Source of the DNA: an uncultured Bacilli bacterium
GTDB lineage: Bacteria > Bacillota_I > Bacilli_A > RF39 > UBA660
DNA length: 13,525 bases
Direction of reading: 5' to 3'
NCBI GenBank assembly: GCA_947630415.1
Contig: CANRHM010000025.1
Location: 1 to 13,525, forward strand
Shown here: one piece after another, positions 1 through 6,659 of the stretch
Layout: each line of letters opens with the position of its first letter
Numbering within the stretch: position 1 is the first letter of the stretch
Program-made: the position numbers and the translations under genes
The notes under the pieces: generated by a model
Seen by the model: only the letters and a program-made list of their open reading frames with translations
Told to the model about the DNA's origin: nothing
Databases searched by the model: none

Positions 1-2
1 GA

Positions 3-77
3 ACCCGTATTGTAGGAAGTGTTAGTAAAGATAAACTAATTTCTCAATTAAAATTCATGGGTTATATTCAAGAATAA
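3..77 (+). CDS. C-terminal end of a thioredoxin-like protein (5' truncated by window)
   Basis: Only the last 24 codons are present; the reading frame begins at base 3 and stops with TAA at 75-77. The peptide runs T-R-I-V-G-S-V-S-K-D-K-L and ends L-K-F-M-G-Y-I-Q-E. The pattern 'VG(A/S)xxKxxLxxxL' resembles the last beta strand and terminal helix of thioredoxins, which reduce protein disulfides in the cytoplasm. No catalytic CxxC is visible because that part lies outside the window. A hairpin with a T tract follows immediately, which supports this as a genuine gene end. The family call rests on a short peptide and is tentative. Confidence 0.4.
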   Translation, partial: TRIVGSVSKDKLISQLKFMGYIQE

Positions 78-79
78 AC

Positions 80-113
80 AAAAAAATCTCTAGAAATCCT
101 AGAGTTTTTTATT
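80..113. terminator. Bidirectional rho-independent terminator
   Basis: CTCTAG (88-93) and CTAGAG (99-104) form a 6-bp stem around a 5-base loop. It has an A run on the left (80-86) and a T run on the right (105-110). It can therefore end both the thioredoxin-like gene on + and the Nudix gene converging from the - strand. Confidence 0.75.
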
Positions 114-124
114 TGTGTAAGTGT

Positions 125-652
125 TTATTTCGTTTCTGTCTTTTTAATTCTATTATATTCTTTCAAGACTTCAAGCATTTCGCCTACAATCACTTCATTG
201 ATCGGATTATCCGGAATACTATCGATTAAAGTTTGTTCTACCATATCTAGCGGAATTGTTTTTGCAACATAATTTCCTTCTTTTTCCCACTCATCCAAAT
301 GAGCATGATTCATATCAAACTTAGCATCGGTTTTAACAATATAATAATAGAGTTCATTTTGCCTATTTTTACCCGTTCCACGATAATTCTTACTATAATA
401 AGTAATCTTTACAAAAGGTTCCATTTCGGCATCCTTAATCTCAATTCCGGTCTCTTCTTTGATTTCTCTTAGCAAACAATCCGTTAAAGATTCGCCTTCT
501 TCCAAATGACCTCCTGGAAACTGATACGTTTTATGTGAATAACCCAATGTAATCTCGTTATGATGATTGATGATAAGTCCTTTAGTGCGAACGACCACTT
601 CATCAATATCTTCTTTCATCAGATGATCGTCGTTATAAAAAATTTCTTTCAT
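125..652 (-). CDS. Nudix hydrolase
   Basis: A 175-aa cytoplasmic hydrolase of the Nudix superfamily, whose members cleave a nucleoside diphosphate linked to another group X (for example oxidised NTPs, ADP-ribose or NADH) with Mg2+. The full Nudix box Gx5Ex7REUxEExGU is present at about residues 48-70 (GGHLEEGES followed by LLREIKEETGI), so it should be catalytically competent. The substrate cannot be told from sequence. The start is ATG at 652, preceded on the minus strand by a purine-rich GGAAGTAGGG. It stands alone, converging on the thioredoxin-like gene and divergent from the carboxypeptidase gene. G+C looks like the flanking housekeeping genes, unlike the second Nudix gene at 7842-8285. 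Confidence 0.9.
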   Translation of the reverse strand: MKEIFYNDDHLMKEDIDEVVVRTKGLIINHHNEITLGYSHKTYQFPGGHLEEGESLTDCLLREIKEETGIEIKDAEMEPFVKITYYSKNYRGTGKNRQNELYYYIVKTDAKFDMNHAHLDEWEKEGNYVAKTIPLDMVEQTLIDSIPDNPINEVIVGEMLEVLKEYNRIKKTETK

Positions 653-778
653 TTTATTTCCCTACTTCCTCTATTTCCATTGTAACATATTATTCTTTTT
701 TAGAAAGTATTTTAGGATAAATAACATAATTTAACATTTTTTTTAAAGTTCGTGATAAAATTAAAATAGGTGGTAATC

Positions 779-1687
779 ATGAAAAAGAAAAAAAGAAAAA
801 TTAAAAAAAGTTGGATGATACTTCTTATCCTCATTCTTCTTTTAGGAGGAGTCTTATGGATAAGTACGAATAGAAAGAGTCCTGAAGAAACTAAGTTTGA
901 GGAAGAAGTACCTAATGAATCTAATGAGTCTTTTGATAACGAAACCAAGCAAAAGTTAGAAAAACTAGATAACATTCAAGAAAAAATCAATTATTTCCAC
1001 ATGGATTATATCGATAGGTATATCGTTTATCATGAAAAAAATCCGAATCTATCTATGGAAGACGTTGTAACAAGAGTCAATATTGGTCTTGATCAAGACT
1101 ATTATACCAACACCAAAGAAAGTCCTTATTTAAATCAAGTCTATATCTTAAGTAATAAATATACAACTCTTTCTGATTATGTTCCAGAAAACTTAGAGAA
1201 AGTATCCTCATCTTGTAGTACAGGAACGAGATATTTAGTAAGAGAAGCACGACTTGCTTTTGAAGAGATGTGTACGGATGCTAAACAAGAAGGCTACACC
1301 ATCAATGCGATGTCTACTTATCGTAGTTATGAATATCAAGTAGGACTTTACCAACGTTATGTCGATCAAGATGGTGTAGAAAAAGCCGATACCTACTCGG
1401 CACGCCCTGGTTTTTCAGAACATCAAACAGGTCTTGTTGTTGATGTGGATAATCGAAAGACCGCCTATACTAGTTTTGATACAACGAAAGAATATACGTG
1501 GATGCAAGAAAATGCTTACAAATATGGATTTATCTTACGTTATCCCGAAGGGAAAGAAAATATTACAGGATACACCTATGAGTCTTGGCATTACCGTTAT
1601 GTCGGAAAAGAAATTGCTTCTTACATTCAAGAAAATCATATTACCTTTGATGAATACTATGTAAGATTTATTGAAGGCAAAAAATGA
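779..1687 (+). CDS. Membrane-anchored D-alanyl-D-alanine carboxypeptidase, VanY / peptidase M15B family
   Basis: A 302-aa protein that should trim the terminal D-Ala from peptidoglycan pentapeptide stems outside the membrane. After a very basic N-terminus (MKKKKRKIKK), residues about 12-28 are a hydrophobic segment, so it is an N-in membrane anchor or uncleaved signal; an acidic low-complexity linker (about 35-60) follows. The zinc peptidase motifs are intact: YRSYEYQ (about 181-187), SEHQTGLVVDVD (about 213-224, zinc His and Asp) and WHYRYVG (about 270-276). The start chosen is ATG at 779, with AGGTGG at 768-773 five bases upstream; the in-frame GTG at 770 lies inside that ribosome site. It is monocistronic with its own upstream region. 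The transposase remnant begins right after the stop, but the protein itself looks complete. Confidence 0.9.
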   Translation: MKKKKRKIKKSWMILLILILLLGGVLWISTNRKSPEETKFEEEVPNESNESFDNETKQKLEKLDNIQEKINYFHMDYIDRYIVYHEKNPNLSMEDVVTRVNIGLDQDYYTNTKESPYLNQVYILSNKYTTLSDYVPENLEKVSSSCSTGTRYLVREARLAFEEMCTDAKQEGYTINAMSTYRSYEYQVGLYQRYVDQDGVEKADTYSARPGFSEHQTGLVVDVDNRKTAYTSFDTTKEYTWMQENAYKYGFILRYPEGKENITGYTYESWHYRYVGKEIASYIQENHITFDEYYVRFIEGKK

Positions 1688-1697
1688 AAAGGTAGGA

Positions 1698-1957
1698 TAT
1701 GAACAATTACAAAAAGTAAAAGAGAAATGGAAAGATAAATATCCAACGCTCTAAAATTCTGGGAAGAAAATCGGGAAACTATATGTCCATTCTTTAGTTA
1801 TTCTGATCCTGTACGAAAAATAATATATACAACTAATACAATTGAAAGTCTAAATCGTTCCTATCGTAAATATACAAAAACAAAGTCCGTTTTTCCATTC
1901 GATGAAGCATTACTAAAGCGTTTTTATTTAGCAACTTTAAATATTACGAACAAAATG
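1698..1957 (+). pseudogene. Decayed C-terminal fragment of an IS256/mutator-family transposase
   Basis: Two reading frames together give a recognisable transposase C-terminus. Frame one (1698-1751) reads YEQLQKVKEKWKDKYPTL and then hits TAA. Frame two (from 1754) continues KFWEEN, then VRKIIYTTNTIESLNRSYRK, SVFPFDEALLKRFYLAT. The 'IYTTNTIESLNRxxRK' block and 'SVFPxDEALLK' are hallmarks of IS256-family transposases, where KEKWxDKYP precedes them. Only about 85 of the usual roughly 390-400 residues remain, the N-terminal catalytic region is missing, and there is a frameshift at about 1752. Frame two stays open to 2074 but loses similarity after about 1957. It is not functional and marks past insertion next to the accessory operon. 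Confidence 0.85.
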
Positions 1958-1976
1958 ATTTATAAAAATAAATCAT
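1955..1976. repeat. AT-rich perfect hairpin in the IS debris
   Basis: ATGATTTAT (1955-1963) and ATAAATCAT (1968-1976) form a 9-bp perfect stem with an AAAA loop. On the minus strand it is followed by TTTTG, so it could be a weak terminator. It sits where transposase similarity ends, and the next ~75 bases (1977-2052) are noticeably richer in G+C with no gene that I recognise. Confidence 0.35.
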
Positions 1977-2052
1977 GCCCAAACCTCACGATTTGGTATT
2001 TCTCCTTTCTAGGATGTCGCTTCCTACAAAAGACCAATTTCCGCAGTCGCCT

Positions 2053-2321
2053 GGTTCTTCGCCAAGTTCGTTGATGAAATAAAGAAAAGATAAATACTCA
2101 TATTATAAGATAAAAAGTAGTTTGAGTGAATTTAATGTAATTCATAAAAGTTTTAGATAAAGAATTATAATAAAAGTGATATGAATGTTGTTAAGAATAC
2201 TATTATCTATGACCAAAGTTATTTAATATTAAAGTAATAAAAGACAGAGCTATGGTCGATGTAATTTCGAACTACTCTGTCTTAAATGTTTAGCTTAATT
2301 CAAGCAACTTGGCGAAGAACC
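2053..2321. mobile_element. MITE-like element or IS remnant with 21-bp imperfect inverted ends
   Basis: GGTTCTTCGCCAAGTT at 2053-2068 is repeated exactly as its reverse complement at 2306-2321. Extending inward, 2053-2073 and 2301-2321 match over 21 bases except for a CG/GC pair. The 227 bases between hold no ORF of note and one internal 9-bp hairpin (2241-2283). The ends resemble the terminal repeats of ISL3-family elements as I remember them, which often begin GG(C/T)TCTTCG; that family assignment is from memory and unconfirmed. No 8-bp target duplication is visible at the outer edges (AGTCGCCT versus AATTTTTT), so it may be an old or rearranged copy. An invertible segment is an alternative. 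Confidence 0.55.
2241..2283 (-). terminator. Candidate terminator of the long minus-strand operon
   Basis: AAGACAGAG (2241-2249) and CTCTGTCTT (2275-2283) form a perfect 9-bp stem with a 25-base loop, inside which two TCGA copies can pair. Read on the minus strand the stem is followed by TTATTACTTT, a modest U-rich tail. It is the first good hairpin downstream of the last operon gene, about 75 bases beyond its stop. The large loop and imperfect tail keep confidence moderate; it may instead be a structural part of the MITE-like element. Confidence 0.4.
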
Positions 2322-2357
2322 AATTTTTTTTACACTCTCGAAAAGAAATTATATTTT

Positions 2358-3020
2358 CTATTTCTTTTTTACTAATTTTGGTAATTGTGATACTTTATAG
2401 ATATCTATATTATATATGTGCGTACTCATTTCCCTTATAAGAATATCTAGATTTCTTTTTTGAATTTCTTGTGCAAGATATAGTATAGTATTGTATTTTT
2501 TTATAATACTGTTTTGAAAATCTTCTTCTGTCATATTGCATTCCCTTTTATGTTGCATATATTTAACTAATCTAAAATCAATAGACTTTATATCTGATAG
2601 CAATATATCAGAATATGTAACAAATTCATTTCCATAATGTTGAGTACATCTTCTTGTTTTTATATTATTAGAAATTCTATAATCTAAATAATTTGATTGA
2701 AAAGGATTATATTCTATTTCATCTCTATACAAGTCTTTTAATCCAACTTTAGATAGTGATATTCCATCCATTCCATTAATATGTGATGATATATCACCAT
2801 ATAATAGTATTTGTTTTTCGGATAATTTTATTAGTCCTAGTTCTTGCATTCTTTTAATTGATAAAATATTATTTTTTAATATACTAGGTGCTGTTTCATA
2901 TCTGGAATTATGATGATAATCAGCATTTATCAATTCATCCCCATTACATGAATTCATATAAAACATTTCTTGTACATATTCTTGAATGAATTTTTTTTCT
3001 ATTATTTTTACTTCATTCAT
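2358..3020 (-). CDS. Uncharacterised 220-aa protein, possible ADP-ribosyltransferase-like fold
   Basis: I do not recognise this as a named family. The N-terminal half contains HHNSRYETAPSILKNNILS at about 36-54, a pattern like the start of several ADP-ribosyltransferase-fold proteins (DarT, RNA 2'-phosphotransferase-like: 'H-x-T/S ... sIlxxGilS'). It is followed by HINGMDGISLSKVG (about 80-93) and HYGNEF (about 128-133), whose Glu could play the catalytic-Glu role. The rest is charged and helical with a basic tail ending LVKKK. No membrane segment or signal peptide is seen. It is the last gene of the operon, 26 bases after the methyltransferase-like gene, with AAGGAAA upstream of ATG at 3020. 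If the fold guess is right it would transfer or exchange a group on nucleic acid or protein; this is inference only. Confidence 0.8.
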   Translation of the reverse strand: MNEVKIIEKKFIQEYVQEMFYMNSCNGDELINADYHHNSRYETAPSILKNNILSIKRMQELGLIKLSEKQILLYGDISSHINGMDGISLSKVGLKDLYRDEIEYNPFQSNYLDYRISNNIKTRRCTQHYGNEFVTYSDILLSDIKSIDFRLVKYMQHKRECNMTEEDFQNSIIKKYNTILYLAQEIQKRNLDILIREMSTHIYNIDIYKVSQLPKLVKKK

Positions 3021-3046
3021 AAAAATTTTCCTTTCACTTTATAATA

Positions 3047-3934
3047 TTATATATTGCCTTTAATTACATATAAATACTCTCTAAAAAATGTTTCTTTTCC
3101 AAGATTATCTTCATATTCAGCATCTGTTAGCATAGTATGTCTTTCTTCATATTTTATTCCATGTTTTAGTAAAGCCACTTCAAGAATTTCTGGAGTAGGA
3201 TAATTAGAGCTTTGATTTGACAGTAAAACATATTTAGAAACCTTTTTAGCTTCATTAATTGCTTGAATAACATTTTTTATTACATTATTTTTATCCCATA
3301 TTTGAACACTTTTAGAATCGCTATTAATAATTTTTGAAAAAACATTTGCAGTAGTATCATATTCATCTGTTTTTGTTCCATCTCTCCAAGGCCAAGCAAA
3401 ATCCATAAACATTACATCTACATTTATATGTTCTTCTTGTAATTTTTTTAAATATGTAAATAAATCTTCATTGTATATTTTGTAGGCTCTTATTCCTTGC
3501 TCTGATACAGATTTTAAATGTTCCCTATATTTGATAATTGTTTTATCCAATTTATTATCAAAGTGGTCAGGTATTTGTGGATTGTATCCATATATATCAA
3601 TAAGTCCCGCAAACAAAGATGCTCTATCTAAATATGATTTCTTGTATTTATCGAGATAACTTCCATCTAACATAATATCTGTAGGTTTATCATTGCTCAT
3701 AACAGCCTTGGCAATAGAATTACTATATAAACTAATATCATTTGCAATTACTTTGTATCCTTTTTTAGCAAACATAAATATATTAGAATTTGATCCTGAG
3801 TTTGTTTCTGCGTAAATTCCATTTTTACTCATTAAAGGTGTTATGCACTTATCGAAAAATTCAAAGAAACGAGATTGTCTGCCAAAATAAGGTAAATCTA
3901 GAATAGGTTTCTGCCCTTTTAATATAATATCCAT
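3047..3934 (-). CDS. D12/COG3392-like adenine methyltransferase-type protein with atypical catalytic motif
   Basis: A 295-aa protein with the layout of D12-class N6-adenine DNA methyltransferases: YFGRQSR (about 16-22) in the place of the usual 'Y(I/F)GxK/R', a SAM-binding strand and loop AETNSGSNSNIF (about 42-53), then GYKVIANDISLYS (about 59-71) where the Asn-Asp pair fits the acidic residue that binds SAM ribose. The catalytic (D/N)PP(Y/F) motif is not canonical: in the matching place stands MDFAWPWRDG (about 177-186), keeping Asp and aromatic residues but replacing the Pro-Pro. It may still methylate nucleic acid, may act on a different atom or base, or may be a non-catalytic derivative. 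Strong site AAGGAG lies before ATG at 3934. It follows the transporter gene by 16 bases and has no restriction-enzyme partner beside it. Confidence 0.75.
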   Translation of the reverse strand: MDIILKGQKPILDLPYFGRQSRFFEFFDKCITPLMSKNGIYAETNSGSNSNIFMFAKKGYKVIANDISLYSNSIAKAVMSNDKPTDIMLDGSYLDKYKKSYLDRASLFAGLIDIYGYNPQIPDHFDNKLDKTIIKYREHLKSVSEQGIRAYKIYNEDLFTYLKKLQEEHINVDVMFMDFAWPWRDGTKTDEYDTTANVFSKIINSDSKSVQIWDKNNVIKNVIQAINEAKKVSKYVLLSNQSSNYPTPEILEVALLKHGIKYEERHTMLTDAEYEDNLGKETFFREYLYVIKGNI

Positions 3935-3950
3935 ATATCTTTCTCCTTAT

Positions 3951-4619
3951 TTAAATTTCAATACTTTTTATTTTTTTAGATAAATACATAAATGGTGTAT
4001 CTAATACTGCTACTAATATCTTTAATAAATACATTGTAAATACGATATTGATTATTGCTGATACAGGTACCTCTCCTACATAAGCAATAGTTACAAATAT
4101 TAAAGTATCGAATAACTGACTAATCATCGTACTAACATTATTTCTAATCCACAGAGCATTAAATCTACTTTTTAATTTATGATATAGTACAGTATCTAAT
4201 AGTTGGCTAACAGCGAATCCACAAATACTTCCAGTTGTTATTCTTACATTAAGTGTAAATATTATGTTTAGACTTTCATTTGCAAAATCAGACTTACTAG
4301 GTACATACAATAGTGCTATGTACATCAATACTGTCATAAATATCATTACTAAAAAACCTAATCCAATTGTTTTTTTTGCTTGTTTTTTCCCATATTTTTC
4401 ATTAATTATATCTGTTGCTAGAAATGTAGAACCATACAAAATAGTTCCTAAACTGGTTTCTAATCCAAATAAATCAATTAGTTTCGTTGTTTGAATGTTA
4501 GATATTATTGTTGCAGTAGCAATCCAAACAAATAATCCAGTCTTACCAAATAATTTATAAAATAATAAAACTCCTGTAAAACTAATTATTAAAGTTATTA
4601 CCCATAAAAATACATTCAT
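3951..4619 (-). CDS. yhhQ: Queuosine-precursor transporter, YhhQ/VUT (DUF165) family
   Basis: A 222-aa integral membrane protein with about six hydrophobic segments and no cleavable signal. The family signature is clear: SNIQTTKLIDLFGLETSLG (about 40-58), then GSTFLATDIINEKYGKKQAKK (about 64-84). Characterised members import preQ0/preQ1 or queuine, the bases used to make queuosine in tRNA. The start ATG at 4619 overlaps the kinase stop by one base (TAATG), preceded by AGGAGGT, so translation is coupled to the upstream gene. No queuosine synthesis or tRNA-guanine transglycosylase gene is in the window, so here the imported base may feed the neighbouring phosphoribosyltransferase, radical SAM enzyme and kinase instead. 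The family call is firm; the substrate is inferred. Confidence 0.88.
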   Translation of the reverse strand: MNVFLWVITLIISFTGVLLFYKLFGKTGLFVWIATATIISNIQTTKLIDLFGLETSLGTILYGSTFLATDIINEKYGKKQAKKTIGLGFLVMIFMTVLMYIALLYVPSKSDFANESLNIIFTLNVRITTGSICGFAVSQLLDTVLYHKLKSRFNALWIRNNVSTMISQLFDTLIFVTIAYVGEVPVSAIINIVFTMYLLKILVAVLDTPFMYLSKKIKSIEI

Positions 4620-5266
4620 TACTTTAGACCTCCTAACTTCATTATTTTGCTACTAATTTTTTTAACATTAGTATTTGGATCTTCTCGTCCATCAAGATAT
4701 AAAACTTCAGTTCCACTCATTTCATGATATATTTTGATTTCCTGTTCCATATTTTCTTTTAATTTAAATAAAAGATCTATTTCTTCCGAAGAAAATTTTC
4801 TTCCATCTCGTTCTTCTGTCCTTTTAATATTTTCGGAAATAGGAATACTTACATACGTCAATAAATCAATCTTTTTTAAATCGAATAGAATTATATCTCT
4901 AAATGGTTTATAAAAACTTTCCCAATCACTGTATTCTTTTTTAATTATATCTTTTTGATACGCTAATACTGAAATAAAATCCCGATCATATATATTTATT
5001 AATTCACTGTGTCGTAATTGTTCTTGTATATAATGGTGATTGGCTGCTAATACTAAACTTTCGAATAAAGATGTCTTAAATCGTTCTTTCATATTAAGAA
5101 ATACACCGCTTTTAAACATGGATTCTAAAACTGGGGATAAAGGAGTCTCATATACTAAATCTGATATGTATTTGTATTGGATATTTTTGTACTCTAAATT
5201 TTTTTTAAATTCATCAATAACAGTTGTCTTTCCACTTCCGTTTATACCTTCAAAAACTATATTCAT
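4619..5266 (-). CDS. Thymidylate-kinase-like nucleotide kinase
   Basis: A 215-aa P-loop kinase of the dTMP kinase/deoxynucleoside kinase group. The P-loop GINGSGKTT is at about 7-15, the DR motif with the typical 'DRxxxSxxAYQ' spacing is at about 94-104 (YDRDFISVLAYQ), and an arginine-rich lid is at about 149-157 (RTEERDGRK). The 'REPGG(T)' segment that lines the dTMP site of ordinary thymidylate kinases is missing; the corresponding place reads VYETPLSPV. The substrate is therefore probably not dTMP and could be an unusual nucleoside or nucleotide. It starts with ATG at 5266, overlapping the radical SAM stop by four bases (ATGA), with GGAG about 11 bases upstream. It sits between the radical SAM gene and the transporter in one coupled string. 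Confidence 0.85.
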   Translation of the reverse strand: MNIVFEGINGSGKTTVIDEFKKNLEYKNIQYKYISDLVYETPLSPVLESMFKSGVFLNMKERFKTSLFESLVLAANHHYIQEQLRHSELINIYDRDFISVLAYQKDIIKKEYSDWESFYKPFRDIILFDLKKIDLLTYVSIPISENIKRTEERDGRKFSSEEIDLLFKLKENMEQEIKIYHEMSGTEVLYLDGREDPNTNVKKISSKIMKLGGLK

Positions 5267-6129
5267 TTTTTTATCAACTCCAATCTTTTATTTGCTTCAT
5301 TAAAGCTTGTTTCTATAGTTTCATCATTTTCAAAATTTATTTTTACAGTATCATCATTATACATACAATATTTAATATTTAAATCAGGTGTTATATGCAA
5401 ATAAGTATTTTTTTTACATATTTCGCATTCCATATCATCGCATAAACATTTTACAATGTCTAATACTCCATAAGGGGTATTTGCTTTATATAATCCATAG
5501 CTATATTTTTCTGTAACAGATCCACCACCAAATTTCTTAATTATTTCATTAATAGTTACTACATTAGATTTTAGTTCATCAGAAGTAGCCATTAAAACTA
5601 AAAATCTTGGAATAAATCCTCTTTCTTTAGCAAAGCAATATAATTCTATCAATTCATCATAGTTTATTTCTTTTAAAACAGGGATATTTAAGCATATTTT
5701 ATGATGTGTATTTCTCAATAACTCTAAATTTTGTAATACTAACTTCAAATAATTTCTATCTATTATTTTTTTGTGAGTGTTAGCATTTAAAGAGGATAAA
5801 TTTATGTGGAATTCTATCGGATTTAATGTATCAATTTGATCCATATATTGATTTAATAATGATAGGTTAGTATTAAGAGTTTTATTAAATTCATTATCGT
5901 CGAATTGCTGTAAAATTTCGTATGTGTTTTCCCAATACATAAAAGGTTCTCCTCCAGTTATTGAGATATTTTGAATGCCGTGTTCTTTAGCATATTGCTG
6001 TAATTTTTTTAATTTTTCTTTGTCTATAACAATAGTTTTTCTGTTAAAATAGCCCTCATGATGACAATAAAAACAATTATAATTGCATCCATTTCCTACA
6101 ATAAATCTTAATCCATTAATTTGTGCCAT
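5263..6129 (-). CDS. MoaA-like radical SAM enzyme
   Basis: A 288-aa radical SAM protein. CNYNCFYC at 15-22 gives the CxxxCxxC ligands of the SAM-cleaving 4Fe-4S cluster, followed by HHEG; TGGEP at 58-62 is the SAM-binding motif. Near the C-terminus a second cysteine set (CLCDDMECEIC, then TYLHITPD, then a last Cys 17 residues on) matches the auxiliary-cluster region of MoaA-like enzymes, although MoaA itself usually has CxxCx13C and a Gly-Gly tail, absent here. MoaA acts on GTP, so a nucleotide or base substrate is reasonable. No molybdopterin gene is nearby. Start chosen: ATG at 6129 with GGAGG nine bases upstream; it overlaps the phosphoribosyltransferase by 14 bases. Alternatives are a QueL-like queuine-cleaving enzyme or a viperin-like nucleotide-modifying enzyme; neither can be decided by eye. 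Confidence 0.88.
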   Translation of the reverse strand: MAQINGLRFIVGNGCNYNCFYCHHEGYFNRKTIVIDKEKLKKLQQYAKEHGIQNISITGGEPFMYWENTYEILQQFDDNEFNKTLNTNLSLLNQYMDQIDTLNPIEFHINLSSLNANTHKKIIDRNYLKLVLQNLELLRNTHHKICLNIPVLKEINYDELIELYCFAKERGFIPRFLVLMATSDELKSNVVTINEIIKKFGGGSVTEKYSYGLYKANTPYGVLDIVKCLCDDMECEICKKNTYLHITPDLNIKYCMYNDDTVKINFENDETIETSFNEANKRLELIKK

Positions 6130-6607
6130 AAAGTTTTTCCTCCCATGGAAAGACAATCCAATAATAATTTTCCATTACTTTTCCAGATATTACATCTTTA
6201 TACCTATCTTTATTGAAATTATAAAATGTCGCAATATATATTTTTTTGGGGTTGTATAATTTTAATTCTTCAATTGCTTTATCTAAAGTTAAACCACTAT
6301 CAATAATATCTTCTACTATTAAAATATTTTTATTTTCTATTGCTGAAACATTAGTAATTCCTTTATATATTGAATTTCCAAAAGCAGAATTAGAATCATT
6401 AGACAAACTCCTTTTTATATGAATACAAGCTGTGTCTACATTATTTAAATTTGAACCTAGTATCAATGATAAAACGGAACCACCTCTAAAGACAGTTACT
6501 AAAGTATCAATTTGAAGATTATTTTCTTTAATCTGTCGAAGAATAATTTTAGATAAATTTTGAATTTCTTTCCAATCTATTTCTTGTAATTTGTAATTTG
6601 TGTGCAC
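6116..6607 (-). CDS. Phosphoribosyltransferase
   Basis: A 163-aa type I phosphoribosyltransferase, joining a nucleobase to PRPP to form a nucleoside monophosphate. The PRPP-binding loop NILIVEDIIDSGLT is at about 94-107 and TVFRGGSVLS at about 38-47 is the usual pyrophosphate-loop 'xxRGGxxxx'. It is nearer to hypoxanthine/xanthine-guanine or small 'apt'-type transferases than to pyrimidine ones, but the base cannot be read from sequence. Start chosen: GTG at 6607, since a perfect AGGAGG lies seven bases upstream (6615-6620); an ATG in the same frame at 6643 lies upstream of that site and is very unlikely. It follows the WYL-like regulator after 52 bases that hold a perfect palindrome, and overlaps the radical SAM gene. 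Confidence 0.88.
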   Translation of the reverse strand: MHTNYKLQEIDWKEIQNLSKIILRQIKENNLQIDTLVTVFRGGSVLSLILGSNLNNVDTACIHIKRSLSNDSNSAFGNSIYKGITNVSAIENKNILIVEDIIDSGLTLDKAIEELKLYNPKKIYIATFYNFNKDRYKDVISGKVMENYYWIVFPWEEKLYGTN

Positions 6608-6625
6608 ATAAAAACCTCCTTTGCA

Positions 6626-6638
6626 TAGTATGATACTA
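6626..6638. promoter_or_regulatory. Perfect 13-base palindrome, candidate operator
   Basis: TAGTAT-G-ATACTA lies between the regulator stop and the ribosome site of the phosphoribosyltransferase, ending six bases before the AGGAGG. A perfect dyad so close to a ribosome site, directly next to an HTH-WYL-like gene, is a plausible binding site for that regulator. No clear sigma-70 promoter overlaps it. Confidence 0.45.
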
Positions 6639-6659
6639 CACAAAAGAGGAATTAAAATG

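Noticed and set aside
712..975. Open frame on the minus strand across the VanY start
   Set aside because: It lies antisense to the signal-anchor region of the carboxypeptidase; its hydrophobic composition is the mirror of a Lys/Glu-rich coding strand and it has no ribosome site.
1434..1664. Second + frame inside the carboxypeptidase gene
   Set aside because: It is fully inside a gene with intact family motifs and has no features of its own.
1985..2074. Minus-strand peptide ending LGEEPGDCGNWSFVGSDILERR as a gene remnant
   Set aside because: The LGEEP part comes from the inverted repeat of the MITE-like element, and the rest matches no family that I recognise; treated as non-coding.
5263..6129. 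Molybdenum cofactor enzyme MoaA proper, or a prokaryotic viperin
   Set aside because: No other moa genes are present, the C-terminal Gly-Gly is missing and the auxiliary cysteine spacing differs from MoaA; viperins usually lack these extra C-terminal cysteines. Kept as MoaA-like only.
6116..6643. Longer phosphoribosyltransferase starting at ATG 6643
   Set aside because: The extra 12 residues would be encoded by the palindrome and the AGGAGG ribosome site itself; GTG at 6607 is the sensible start.
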